64,000 bases of DNA from Vigna angularis (lineage: Eukaryota > Streptophyta > Magnoliopsida > Fabales > Fabaceae). The DNA lies in NCBI RefSeq assembly GCF_016808095.1, contig NC_068971.1, forward strand, positions 35,576,131 to 35,640,130. The letters run 5' to 3'. The stretch's first letter is position 1. Each line of letters begins with the position of its first letter. Below are positions 1 to 27,584 of this stretch, one piece after another. Made by a program: the position numbers and the translations under genes. The notes under the pieces were generated by a model. The model was not told the origin of the DNA. It did no database searches and was given only the letters and a program-made list of their open reading frames with translations.

Positions 1-655
1 GGAGGAGGAGGTAGAAGAAGTCAAGCCAGTTGTGAAGAAGGAGAAAACAACGGAACAGGAGGTGAACTGTTTTCGGGAGTTTTCGGAAGTGCCAAAGGTG
101 GCGAATTTCCCGTCGTATGTGAAGGAGTTGGCGAGCCTGTTCTCTGGTGCTGACGGACATCACGAACACCGGCGTGGTTAAGCTTGGTGACAGAAGGGTG
201 GTGTGTTTGACGGAGACGCAGAAGGGGGCGATTGTGATTGACCCTAATATGTTGGAAACGGTGGGGAAGTTCGTGTACAGTGACTCGTTGGGGGTCTGAT
301 TCACTACGCACCCTGTTGTGAGGGATAAGGAGTTTGTGACATTGTTTCCAGATTTGGTGAGAGCAGGGTACCTTAGGTGAGGATGGAGCCCAATACCAAA
401 TGATATTTGGATATCTTAGCCTTAGATTGTGGAAAGATCATAATGCATAAGAGTGACTTATGGTTTACTTAACATTGATTAATTAACAGGGTTGGACGAT
501 TCAAAATACCACTGGATGGAAGTCTATATGGAGAACTAGATGCAACATTGGGCCTAAATGAACATGGGAAAGGCATGGACTTGTGCAGCATAAACCCTAA
601 TCATCTAGGAAAGAAATAAATATATGCGTATGCTTGTGGAGCACAATGACCTTGT
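1..655 (+). pseudogene. CCD8: CCD8-like (carotenoid cleavage dioxygenase 8) pseudogene, 5' end outside window
   Basis: Broken remnant of the plastid enzyme that converts a carotenoid-derived apocarotenal to carlactone in strigolactone synthesis. Frame 2 from base 2 reads a CCD8-like stretch containing FREFSEVPK and ELASLFSGA. Near base 150 the reading shifts to frame 3 and continues with TNTGVVKLG, VVCLTETQKG and IDPNMLETVGKF up to a TGA at 297. Homology goes on (PVVRDKEF, LVRAGYL) to about 395. After a non-coding gap, a second block at 491-655 reads GRFKIPLDG, NEHGKGMDLCSINP and AYACGAQ, with in-frame TAA at 617 and TGA at 647. About 100 or more residues of the family between the two blocks are missing. 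An acidic/lysine-rich stretch at the very start is not typical of the family. A frameshift, three stops and a deletion make function implausible. The family call is from recalled conserved motifs of plant CCD8. Confidence 0.82.
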
Positions 656-1645
<990 letters not shown>

Positions 1646-2345
1646 CATATGCCTCAGAAATTGTGGGTCAGCCTCCTCAATTTGTGTGATTTGCTTATAC
1701 TCTTTCTTTTTATCTCTGTTTAAAAATAGAAAATATTTTTTTAATAATTTTTCTTAACAACTATTTTACAACTGATAATTCGTGATGGATCGTTTTAAAT
1801 TTACGAATTAATAAAATAATGATATATAATTTATTATTAAAAAATTATTAATATATTATAATTTTTAAAAAGTAGGTTAATAACATTTTCATAATGATTA
1901 CATATCGTTATTTTATTAGTTCATTTAAATTTATTTTTTAAAAATATAAGAAACAAACTAATCATAAATTATTACGTTGTCAAAATGTTGTCATTTGTGC
2001 ATATGCCTCATAGTTGAGGGTCACCCGTCAAGTTGTGTGCATTTGCTTATACTCTTTTTTTAATTTCTATTTAAAAGAAAAAATATTTTTTAATAACTTT
2101 TTCTAACAACTCTTTTGTAAGTGATAACTTGTGATTATTTATTTTAAATATACGAATTAATAAAATAGTAACGCACATTTTATTATCAAAAAGTTGTTAA
2201 TCTATTATAATGTTAAAAAAATAGATTAACAACTTTTTCATAATAATTTTTTCATAGTAGTTACGTATCGTTATTTTATTGGTTTGTTTGAAAAGATATT
2301 TGACACGAGAACTAATCATATTGTCAAAATATTGTTATTGGAATT
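1646..2345. repeat. Tandem pair of about 350 bp repeats, each carrying a foldback MITE-like unit
   Basis: Two diverged direct copies are seen, about 1646-1997 and 1998-2345. Both begin with CATATGCCTCA, continue to TTTGCTTATACTCTTT, and end in a hairpin-capable core (about 1756-1991 and 2105-2339). In each core the left arm (near ACGAATTAATAAAATA) is the near reverse complement of the right arm (near CGTTATTTTATTAGTTC). The outer ends (AACAACTATTTTACAAC and GTTGTCAAAATGTTGTC) also pair. This is the architecture of a MITE with long terminal inverted repeats. I cannot assign a superfamily because no target duplication is clear. Confidence 0.65.
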
Positions 2346-4799
<2,454 letters not shown>

Positions 4800-5560
4800 G
4801 AAGAAGCATTGGATGACCAGGTTGGAAACTTCAAGGTCGGAAAATAATAACAGAGCACCTAAAAGAGAATTCCTAAACAAGATCATAAACCTCGATTTGC
4901 AAGAATAGATTGCAAACCCTAACCCTTAATTCGTGATACTGCAACGAAGAATCAAGCACCACCAACGAGAACCCAAACCCAAAACGCAAGCATCAGAAAT
5001 TCAAATTCCCTAATTTGAAATCCTAACTCCGAAATTACAAGATCAAATCGCAAGCCAAAAACCCCGAAACGTAACGCACCACCACAAGCTCTGTTACCTT
5101 CGAAGATGCTGAGAAACGAAGGCCACCACACCACAAGACGCAAGCCTCGATCTTCTCCTCCACAACCCTGCCGTCAAACAGGAACGCTCGTGACGGAGAC
5201 GTGGAGGACATGCCCTTAACGTTGCAGAGATAGAATCGTGCCTGGGCCGAAAACGCCTCCCCTCCCTGCGTGAACCGAACCAGAACCGAGAACAAGAAGA
5301 GGAAGGGAGCCTCCCTCCTTGCGCCACGAACTAGAACTAAGAGAAGGAGAGTTCTCTACAACGTCGAATCAGAAACAAAGAAGAGCGAGAAGAAGAACAT
5401 CTTCTGATTGACGAAGAGCCCACCCGAACACCCAACGCAGCACTGTCATCCTCTTCGTGCGTCCAGGTGTGGCGAGCTCAAACTAGGAAGAGAAGGAGGA
5501 AGGAAACCCTCACGAGAATCCTATACTGACCCAAAACAGAAGACTAAGGGGAAAAACGTT
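4800..5560 (-). other. GC-richer UTR/intron-like block, minus strand, unidentified
   Basis: This block is clearly GC-richer than its surroundings. On the minus strand it resembles a plant 5' leader: pyrimidine-rich CTTCTTC-type tracts, then a splice-donor-like TCGAAG|GTAACAG near 5097, then T-rich intron-like sequence. A telo-box-like AAACCCTAACCCTTAA lies at 4914-4929 on the plus strand. Several overlapping minus-strand open frames (up to about 86 codons) show no recognisable protein. It could be a promoter/leader captured by a transposon, or an old first exon. Function unknown. Confidence 0.3.
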
Positions 5561-6131
5561 TCTGATCAGGGCTAATTGAGAGTGAATAAGCTTTTGGAAG
5601 AGTGAATCAACATTTGGAAGAGAAATAATTAGAAATTCCTAATCTATGAATTTTAATAGGTTTGATTAAATTTAAGTTCCTGATAACTCAAGTTCCTGAT
5701 AATTTAAATCCCCTCTCGCCGACAACGTCATGTGACCCCATGGTTCTTCAAACCTCGTACACCCGAGAATCCGAAGCTGACTTCGACTATGTAGGAGATG
5801 ATGAAGACTTTAAATTTCTAACATTTTTAATTAAATTTTGTGTCACATCATAAATTGTTCATTTAAAAAAATTTTACGTCAATAAATTTTAACACCGTTT
5901 GTTAACACTTAACGACAGGATAAAATTGACTCAATTTTTCAAAGATCCCATTGAGATAATTACAAATACGAAGATCAACTTGAGATTAATAAATATGAAT
6001 AGTATCGAGAGTTTAAACCTTTTTATTAATACTTACTTCATATTTTTCTTAAAACATAACTGCAATAAGTATAGAGAAAAGTTAAAGTATTTCAGAAAAA
6101 ATATTAAATAAAAAGTAATTAACTTTGTTAC

Positions 6132-6138
6132 TATAAAT
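6132..6138 (+). promoter_or_regulatory. TATA box of the FEN1-like gene
   Basis: TATAAAT lies 62 bp before the preferred start codon. It overlaps an upstream in-frame ATG at 6137. Plant transcription normally starts 25-35 bp beyond a TATA box, here about 6160-6170, so the ATG at 6137 would not be in the mRNA. This favours the ATG at 6200. Confidence 0.6.
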
Positions 6139-6199
6139 GAGAAGACAAAACATCTTCCTCAGTCCAAAGATTCTTTCCTCTGAATCAAAACTTGCATCC

Positions 6200-19984
<13,785 letters not shown>

Positions 19985-21392
19985 TTTATATCTTTTAATA
20001 GCCGAATGTATGCAATAAGTTCCATTGGCTGTTTGTAATTTCTCAGTTAAGTTTAAAATGGAGTATTCTAATCTACTTTTCAAAGTTTGCATATCAAGCG
20101 ATAGCTATGCCAAAAACCAGACTATGTAATGTTTCCTTGATATATTTGAATTGCAAATGTTAATTCCTTTTTCCTTTTTCTTTAAGGGTAGCTTTATGTT
20201 GATGATATTGACATAGCAGCAACGACTGATTCATTAAAGAAGGGTATCTTAGTATTTTTAATTTTGGTCTATTGGAAAGGGGTGCAATTTGTAATAGAAA
20301 ACGTGTGTAAGAAAAATGTTAGGTAGCATACGTGTTCGGGTCCACTATGAAGCTTTATTTTTCAACATAATCCAACCAATATTTTGTGAGAGGGTTTCTC
20401 CCTACATCACCACATATCTTCTTCCTCCACCGTCCCATTCCATAACTGTCCATCGATAAAAAGTTAAAAAAAAATGAAAAAAAATCATTGAAAGCATAAA
20501 CAAAAATGAAAGATCCGTTGGACCTTCAAAGTAAATCAATATTCGTTGACGGATATGGACATCGATTGAAAGCCCAAATTTTTATTGAGACCTACAACCA
20601 TTGGGATATCTATTGGGCTCCAGTTTTGGTAGTCCTTGATTTTTTTCAGACATCTTCCAGATAGAGAATTCCACGTGCAACGTTGGAATTAGAAATATAT
20701 TTTTTTTCGTTAAGCTCTTCAAGGATTTAGCCCTTTTCTGAATAAATCCTGAGTCATGTTCCTTTGTGACTCAAAAATTGTCTTTTGTTCCATTACAACA
20801 TCTCCCAGGATCCCTCATCACAGTACATACAATTGTTTCACTCTTCTAGTAATCATTAAGGAAAGAATAAAAAATTAATAAAACAAAATGAAACGGTTCG
20901 AAAATTTACATTCCTGCGACTCATGCTTAATTGATATAATTTTTCACTTCCCAGTTTTGTACTATATACATCAAGGGAATAAAAGAGGCATAAGTAAGCA
21001 GCGTGCAGTGGTGGAATCATAGTGAAGTGTGCGACTGAGTGAATAAGAGAGGTAACAAATTAGGGTTTTAAGAAAAAACAAAAAAAAGGTAAATGGTAAA
21101 AGTAAAAAGGGAATTTTCAGAATAAAATGAAAATTAGGGAGATGTAGGGAGAAGGATGTAATAGTGTACGGATAAGCTCTCATTTTGTGACGATGAGTTT
21201 CTTTACGTCTATATAACTAATCATAATTGATGGGTATTATTAGCCACATTTTTTCCTAATAAATTTACAATATGCACATTATCTTATAAGTGATCATGGA
21301 CCATACCTGAATATGCCATTGTTGTAGTAGTAGTCAATGCCTACATTTCACACAGGGTTTTGTTAAATTCAGCATATGAACTCTCTAATAAT
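19985..21392. other. 3' flank of the FEN1-like gene and unassigned DNA
   Basis: The first 200 bp or so are the expected 3' UTR/terminator region. Beyond it, an exact 12 bp inverted pair (TCTCCCTACATC at 20397-20408, GATGTAGGGAGA at 21141-21152) brackets about 730 bp and may mark a small transposon. No coding sequence is recognised. Confidence 0.4.
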
Positions 21393-21395
21393 CTA

Positions 21396-22576
21396 CACTA
21401 GTAAATAAATAGTTTTTTAAATTTCGGTTTCAAGAAGCGTATAAAAATACGGTGGTAATTTTGTAATTCTGGCGACACTATATGTCTCGGTTCTTCAGTT
21501 TGAACCGATGCCTAAGGGGGTATATTACCTCGGTTCTTTCACTAACCGAGACAAAATATCCTGCTGAATCAGACTTCTCACCTGACAACTTTTTCGAAAG
21601 AGGTCTAATGTCTCAGTTCTCTGACCAACAGAGGCAAAAAAACCCTGACAGCCTTTTCAAAATAGGCCTACTACCTCGGTTCTCTGACCAACCGAGGCAA
21701 AAAACCTTGATAGCTTTTTCAAAATAGGCCTACTGCCTCGGTTCTTTCACCAACCGAGACAGTATGTCCTGCCAAAAATTGATTTTGAACGTTTCAAATT
21801 CATTTTGTCAACCTTTGCCTCAGTTCCATTTTAACCGATGTCATAGGCCCTTTATGTCTCGATTTAAGCGCGAATCGAGGCCTATAATTAGTAGATATTT
21901 TCAAAATTTTCATTTACAATTTTTTTTTGAGCTTTTTTTGGAAGGTTTACGCATCGATTGTTTTTATGACCGAGGTAATAGTCTCTTCGATAGTTAAATT
22001 CCAGAAGCGTAAAACAGTAAGCACATTTCATTTTTTCTTCTTCTTCTTCCACCAGAGAGTTGTTTCTCATCTCGTGCGAATAACTTCTTCGTGTCGCTCT
22101 GTCGCCGCTGCCTCCATCATTAGCCACCGCGCTACCTCCATCACTGGTCGTTGTTGTTGCCTCCACCACTAGTCGTTGCTGCATCTGTTGCGCGAACATT
22201 GCTACCTCCATTTTTCTCGTGCGAACTACACTTTTCGTGGTTGCCACCCTCGTTCGTTGTCGCCACCGGCAGTTCATCGCCGCCAACGGTCGTTCGTCGC
22301 CACCTTCGACCCTTCGTCTCCGTCTTCGGCCCTTCATTGCCGCCTTCGGCCGTTTCGCCGTCGCCTCCGACCGTTTTGTTTGCTGCCTCCGTTGTCTCAT
22401 TACAAATAAAAAAAGAAAAAATATATATTTTAAATAGGTAAAAGACTCAATTTCTAAAGAAAAAAAGCATCTATCGCCTCAGTTTGAAACCAACCGAGAC
22501 TAAAGACCTCCACATACTGTCTCGGTTTAGAATCGAAGCAAAAAAATTATCCCTTTTTTCCTTTACTACACTAGTG
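21396..22576. mobile_element. Non-autonomous CACTA-type DNA transposon, 1,181 bp
   Basis: It begins CACTAGT and ends ACTAGTG (inverted termini). It is flanked on both sides by CTA (21393-21395 and 22577-22579), the 3 bp duplication typical of CACTA/EnSpm elements. Subterminal regions are packed with the motif CTCGGTT and its complement AACCGAG, often as palindromic pairs (for example about 21525-21550, 21675-21700, 21735-21760, 22470-22530). These resemble transposase-binding arrays. No transposase is present. The centre (about 22080-22400) is GC-rich, with repeated GTCGCC/CTCC triplets that give open frames in several phases on both strands. This looks like low-complexity or captured sequence, not a gene. 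Confidence 0.85.
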
Positions 22577-22579
22577 CTA

Positions 22580-22658
22580 GTTAGTACATCATGTTTAATT
22601 GGTATAATAATATGTTATTAGTATGATCTTTCTATTTGTTATTTTGTCTCAACTTTTA

Positions 22659-22693
<35 letters not shown>

Positions 22694-23365
22694 TTATTTA
22701 TTTATTTATTTATTTATTAGTTATAATGTTTTATAACTTTTCTCTAGAGCATAATTGACATGAACTTTGCTTCTTTCTTTTTTTTATATCTTATTTCTGT
22801 AGCGTAGACGACAGAAGATACCCAGTACATCCGTTTATAAATTCCGTTGCAGGAAAACAAGCTCTATTTTTTCTGATGAATGAAAGTTTAAAATTTTTGT
22901 CTAGTGTTTATGAACGTATCTAATGTATTAGAAACCGTTAAATGAAACGTGTATTTTTAGCCTTCCAATGTATTAGATGCCAAATTTTCATAGTACATTG
23001 TCCATATATATTGTCCTAGTTTAGCACTAGTTTGTAAGAAACACTAAATAAACAAAACATACACTTAGGAATGTTTCTAAATGTAAGTTATTTTCAAATA
23101 GTTTTACATGTATATAGCTCATTTAAATATATGTATGTAACTTAATATGAAAATTTATAGAAAGTTATTTACAAATATTTTTGTGGACAATTTTTTAAAG
23201 ATATATTTATCTATCAATTTTAAAAATTTGTTGGTAATTATTAATTAAGAAAATATTATCTACGACTAGTTATTAAAAAAAATAGTAGGTAACTTATAAA
23301 TGTATATTTATGTCATCATTTAGTTTTTAACTTTTATTACTTAATTGATTTTTGTGTTTTAGAAG
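22580..23365. other. AT-rich spacer with (TA)n and (TTTA)n
   Basis: Simple repeats at about 22656-22718 (TA interrupted once, then TTTA). No gene seen. Confidence 0.6.
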
Positions 23366-23370
23366 ATTGG

Positions 23371-25816
23371 TGTAACATTCCAAAAATACACTTTAAAACT
23401 ATATAATAGAATAATCACATTTAATAATATAGAGATCAGTCTTACACTATACACGAACGTACGGTCATGGCCGAACGGCCTTACAAAGCAGAACGAGAAA
23501 GTAAAACTGTACAAAGGTACACTTCTGATCGAACGGTTTTACAAAAGAAGATTACCGAACGGTCATACAAAAATCAAAAGAGAAAGGTGATCGAACAACC
23601 ACCTCACTATAAAACTAAACTACTGACCGAACGTCCTACTGTTCGATCTTAACCTCAACCTCGACTAGGTTCTCTTCCTCCAGCGTCCCTTCCAGCAGTA
23701 CGTCTCCTTCTGCTCACATCCACATGGATGATCATTGCAATGACAAAGACGGACGTACATAACATGACAAGACAGGAAACACAGGGTAAGCTTATGTAAT
23801 TTAATTCATGCATAAACATACATTTTAAACAATCCAACACACAATATAAATTTCAACATACGTATCATACAAAACCTATTACTAGACTAACTGTCCGGAC
23901 TGTATGAAATCTGTGTAGCTACAGGCGTTTGTGCACCCGGGTGATGTAGTAACTAGAATACTCTCATCAGCTGCCACCCGAGGTTAGTCCTATCTGTCCA
24001 AAGTACTCCTAAGGACTAGAACCTCCTGCCGTTCCCACACATGACCTACCCTCCTCTACGTGAGGACGAGTACTCACGGAACATCAGGATGAACAACCAG
24101 CTTAGCATGCCCACAGTCATACTTTACAAATTCCAATATTCATTCATGAGTCGTTCCTCCCCGGAACGCTCGTCCATAATCCAACCAATTCTATCCATAT
24201 CACATTTTCTTCATCTTTCATTAATAAGTATCTCATTTAACCACCTCGTACAAAGATTCATAAGGATTCCAAATAACGAACGTTCAACACGAACTCAGAA
24301 TGAGACCGAACACGTAGAGCGAGACCGAGAGATCTCAAATTTCAGAATAGATTAAGGCCAAGGGGTTGATATCGGGTTGAGAAAGATAACAAGTACAATC
24401 ATATTCACGAGAAACGAATGGAACGAACGTTAATTACAACAATGAGCCAATTAGATGAACTGACTCTTGAGAGCTCCAACTGAACATCAAAAAGACTATG
24501 CCAAGTACGAAGACTCCAGGATGAAACCAATGGATACGGATACTTCAAGACATTCAAAACTAATACTTAGAATGATTCACATGAAGAAACCGAACGCTTG
24601 TGAATGCTTAGTTTACTTGAGTTTATTATCAAGAAATCCAAATGCCAGTCAAAGACTGAACACTATAGTGAGCGAATCCTAGAGGGCTTGAACGAACGCT
24701 CGTATTAGGAAGTTTAGCTTAAGGAGATAGAACGAGTGCCTAGTGTAAGACCAAACACTTATTTAGGACGAACACTTGGTATGAGACCAAATGCTACTAA
24801 ACTTAAAGAGAAGAGGCTTGATAATTATACCTAGATACTATTGAGATAGTGTTTAAGAATAACTACAATATACAATTACATACATATATATATATATAGA
24901 TACTTAAATTTATAACGGAATACCAAGACACAACTATACTTGGCCGAACGCTCAAGCATGGTATTTTGAAATGCAAACGCTCGTTCTCAACTAGGATTCT
25001 TCCCAAATGAAAGAATCCACTTCTAACCAAGTTTACTAGAAATACCGAGCGGTCAATGACCGTTTTGTGATGAACGTACCCTTTCATAGGGGAAATTTCC
25101 TACCATAATCATTTATATTCCAACTCATTTCTTAACATATAGTTTCATAACTTTATACATTCATATCATAATCACTTTCATATTTCATACCATCCAAACA
25201 TAGAGATTTCATATATTTCATGCATCATAACATAACTCAATCATTTTTCATATCCAATCATCAATTCAACGAACGTTCATACAGCACATAATCATGTAAA
25301 TTAAATTAATAAGCTTTTCTTACCTCTGAGCGTGAACGAACGTCCCGAAAACAAAATATGGCTCACCTGACTAAAATTTTTTCTACCCTCAACGTTCAAC
25401 AGCTCTTCAAAAACTAACCAGACAACAGGAGACCAACAATGGCTCAGACAATATGAAATCATGCAACCAGAATTTGGTTTGCATGTGCCAGAAACGAACG
25501 TCTAAATACAGGGAGAACTTACCAGTTTAGAACCCGAAACTGATCGGTTCAAACTGAAGCTCTTGACGCCGGGAGTGCTTCTACGGTGTCTGAATGTAGA
25601 TCGGAGAAGAGAAAGGGTGAGTTTTTGTAGAGAGATGGGAGAGCTTTTAGAGAGAATGAGGAGAAAATGAGAATTCCAAAAACTTAGTTTTGCTTAAAAC
25701 GAACGTCCGCTCATCTGCTGACACCTACATTCCACTATCTGATTTCTGACTCCCCTCCGGTTGACACCTAGCGTCCGTTCAGAGGGTTTTTAGGTGCGTT
25801 TTTAATGGTTCTGACA
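23371..25816 (-). mobile_element. Long solo-LTR-like element, copy A, with target duplication ATTGG
   Basis: 2,446 bp from TGTAACATTCC to GGTTCTGACA, flanked by perfect ATTGG repeats (23366-23370 and 25817-25821). TG...CA ends plus a 5 bp duplication identify an LTR or a whole LTR-like unit. Orientation is set by similarity to the copies at 27585, 38771 and 49778: on the minus strand a leader ends in AACTG|GTAAGTT (plus 25514-25527) and the element ends AATGTTACA. The motif CGAACG or its complement occurs 20 or more times across it. No protein domain is present. Probably a solo LTR of a large retrotransposon, perhaps Ty3/gypsy; the superfamily is not proven. Confidence 0.75.
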
Positions 25817-25821
25817 ATTGG

Positions 25822-27584
25822 CTTAATTATGATTTGTTATAATTTGATTTATTGAATATGAGATTAAAAACACGTAATTTTTAATTACATAAATATTTTT
25901 TGGATATTTTAAAATGTGTTAATACAAAAGTTGACCTCATAAAAATCATGAAGATATAAAAATAAATTGATTAAAATTTTATGACAAAAAAAAAAAGATA
26001 AAACTTTAATAACAAAGACAGAACTAACTTATATTTGTGAAATACCACTTTGATGTGTGAGTTAATTCAAACTAAAGTCAAACATATTTCATCTTAAATT
26101 TAAAATAAAAATAAAAGTATGAATTTTATATTAAAAAGTATTTTAAATACAACTTGAACATTAAAATTAAAAATAAATGAAATTGTGTTTAGGAATATGT
26201 TTTTACTAAAGTAATTCTTCCAAAAACAAGTGATCTATTTATTTATATCATTGTTTTAAAAAAATATCGAAATTAATATTGTTGCAAAAGATGCTTGTCG
26301 TGAACAATGAAACAGTTTCAGTTCTGGTCGACGAAATAACTGGTTTTGTCAAATTTTAGTTCCATAAATATCCTTCCGTAAATCAGCTAAATTTTAGTTC
26401 CATAATAATCGTCCATCAAACTGTCCTTAATTACTAAGATTCTGTTATATTTATTTATAACAATCAATTACTGAAATTACTTTTTATAACATTTTTTATT
26501 TGTTAACAATTTTTTTAGTTTTCATTATTACAAGAAACTATCTATAATCAGATAAAATATCGAAACTATTTTTATGGTACAATTATTACAATTAATAAAA
26601 TATTAAATTATTTTTATACATATTTTATTATAATTTTACATTTTATGTTTTAATAATTACTTTTTATTATGTATCAAATTTTTAATTTCATTGACTATTT
26701 TTTACTATTATATAAGATGTTGACAGACATACATACTAGTATTGAGAAATTAAATGGTAGGTATAAAAAGTTTGGTAAAGAATTGAATTAGTATATTTTA
26801 AAATGTAAAGAATAAAAACATATCTAAGTTTTATTACGAGTAATAAATAAGATGTTAAATGCAATCTAAAAGCAGTCGTTATTTTAGCAATTTAAGGCTT
26901 CTTATCAAACGCCTACCCATGCTTTGTTTGTTTGGTAGAGTGCAATAAATATATTAAATAGAAGTAGGTTAGTTGAATAAAATCCATCACTATTTTTAAA
27001 TTTATTTTTTTTATTTTTTCCGTCACTCAATATTATTTATATTTTTCATTTATCTTTTTATCCATCCAGTCGGATCAAGTGGTAGGAAGGACAGTGTCAT
27101 TTGTTTTTTTTGTCACTGTAATATTCTTCAATTCAATTTTTATTCTCAAGAAGAGTGATGTAACTGATAGATTTTACAATCTCAAAACACTATTATGAAA
27201 ATTATAAATAAAAAAAATAAAGTTCTGAAACATTAACTACCTTTATAAAACAATAGTGTTTCTTATTTTCACATAGTTGGTTTACTTTTTTATTTTAATA
27301 TTTAATTTATAAAATGAGACAATTTCATTTTTTATACCATAGTTAAAGTTTTAGAACTTTTTTTTTTTTCAAAATTTTTGATAATTTATTTGATATTACA
27401 AAATAGGCCACATGTCATTTAATTGATAGAGACTTGATAGAAAAATATAAAAGCTTTAAATATCAAATATAATAATTTTTTAAGAATATATAAATTACAA
27501 ATACTAAAATTAACAAAAAGTTAAAACTTAATTAAATTAATTTTTTCTCTTTTATATTAAAATATGTAAACAATAATAATGTAA
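25822..27584. other. AT-rich spacer, no gene seen
   Basis: Homopolymer-rich AT sequence without a supported coding region, RNA gene or clear transposon end. Confidence 0.5.

Noticed and set aside
5662..6111. Small plus-strand frames just upstream of the FEN1-like gene
   Set aside because: Short and AT-rich, without recognisable protein features; probably promoter DNA.
6137..6199. Upstream ATG adding 21 residues to the FEN1-like protein
   Set aside because: It overlaps the TATA box, so it is unlikely to be transcribed; kept as an alternative in the findings.
21888..22441. Overlapping long frames on both strands (up to 170 codons)
   Set aside because: They lie in the low-complexity GC-rich core of the CACTA element and stay open in several phases because of triplet-like repeats. 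No domain is recognisable.
24041..24682. Open frames of 71-104 codons inside the long LTR copy A
   Set aside because: No domain, Arg/Ser/Thr-rich from CGAACG-type repeats, and not conserved in the other copies.
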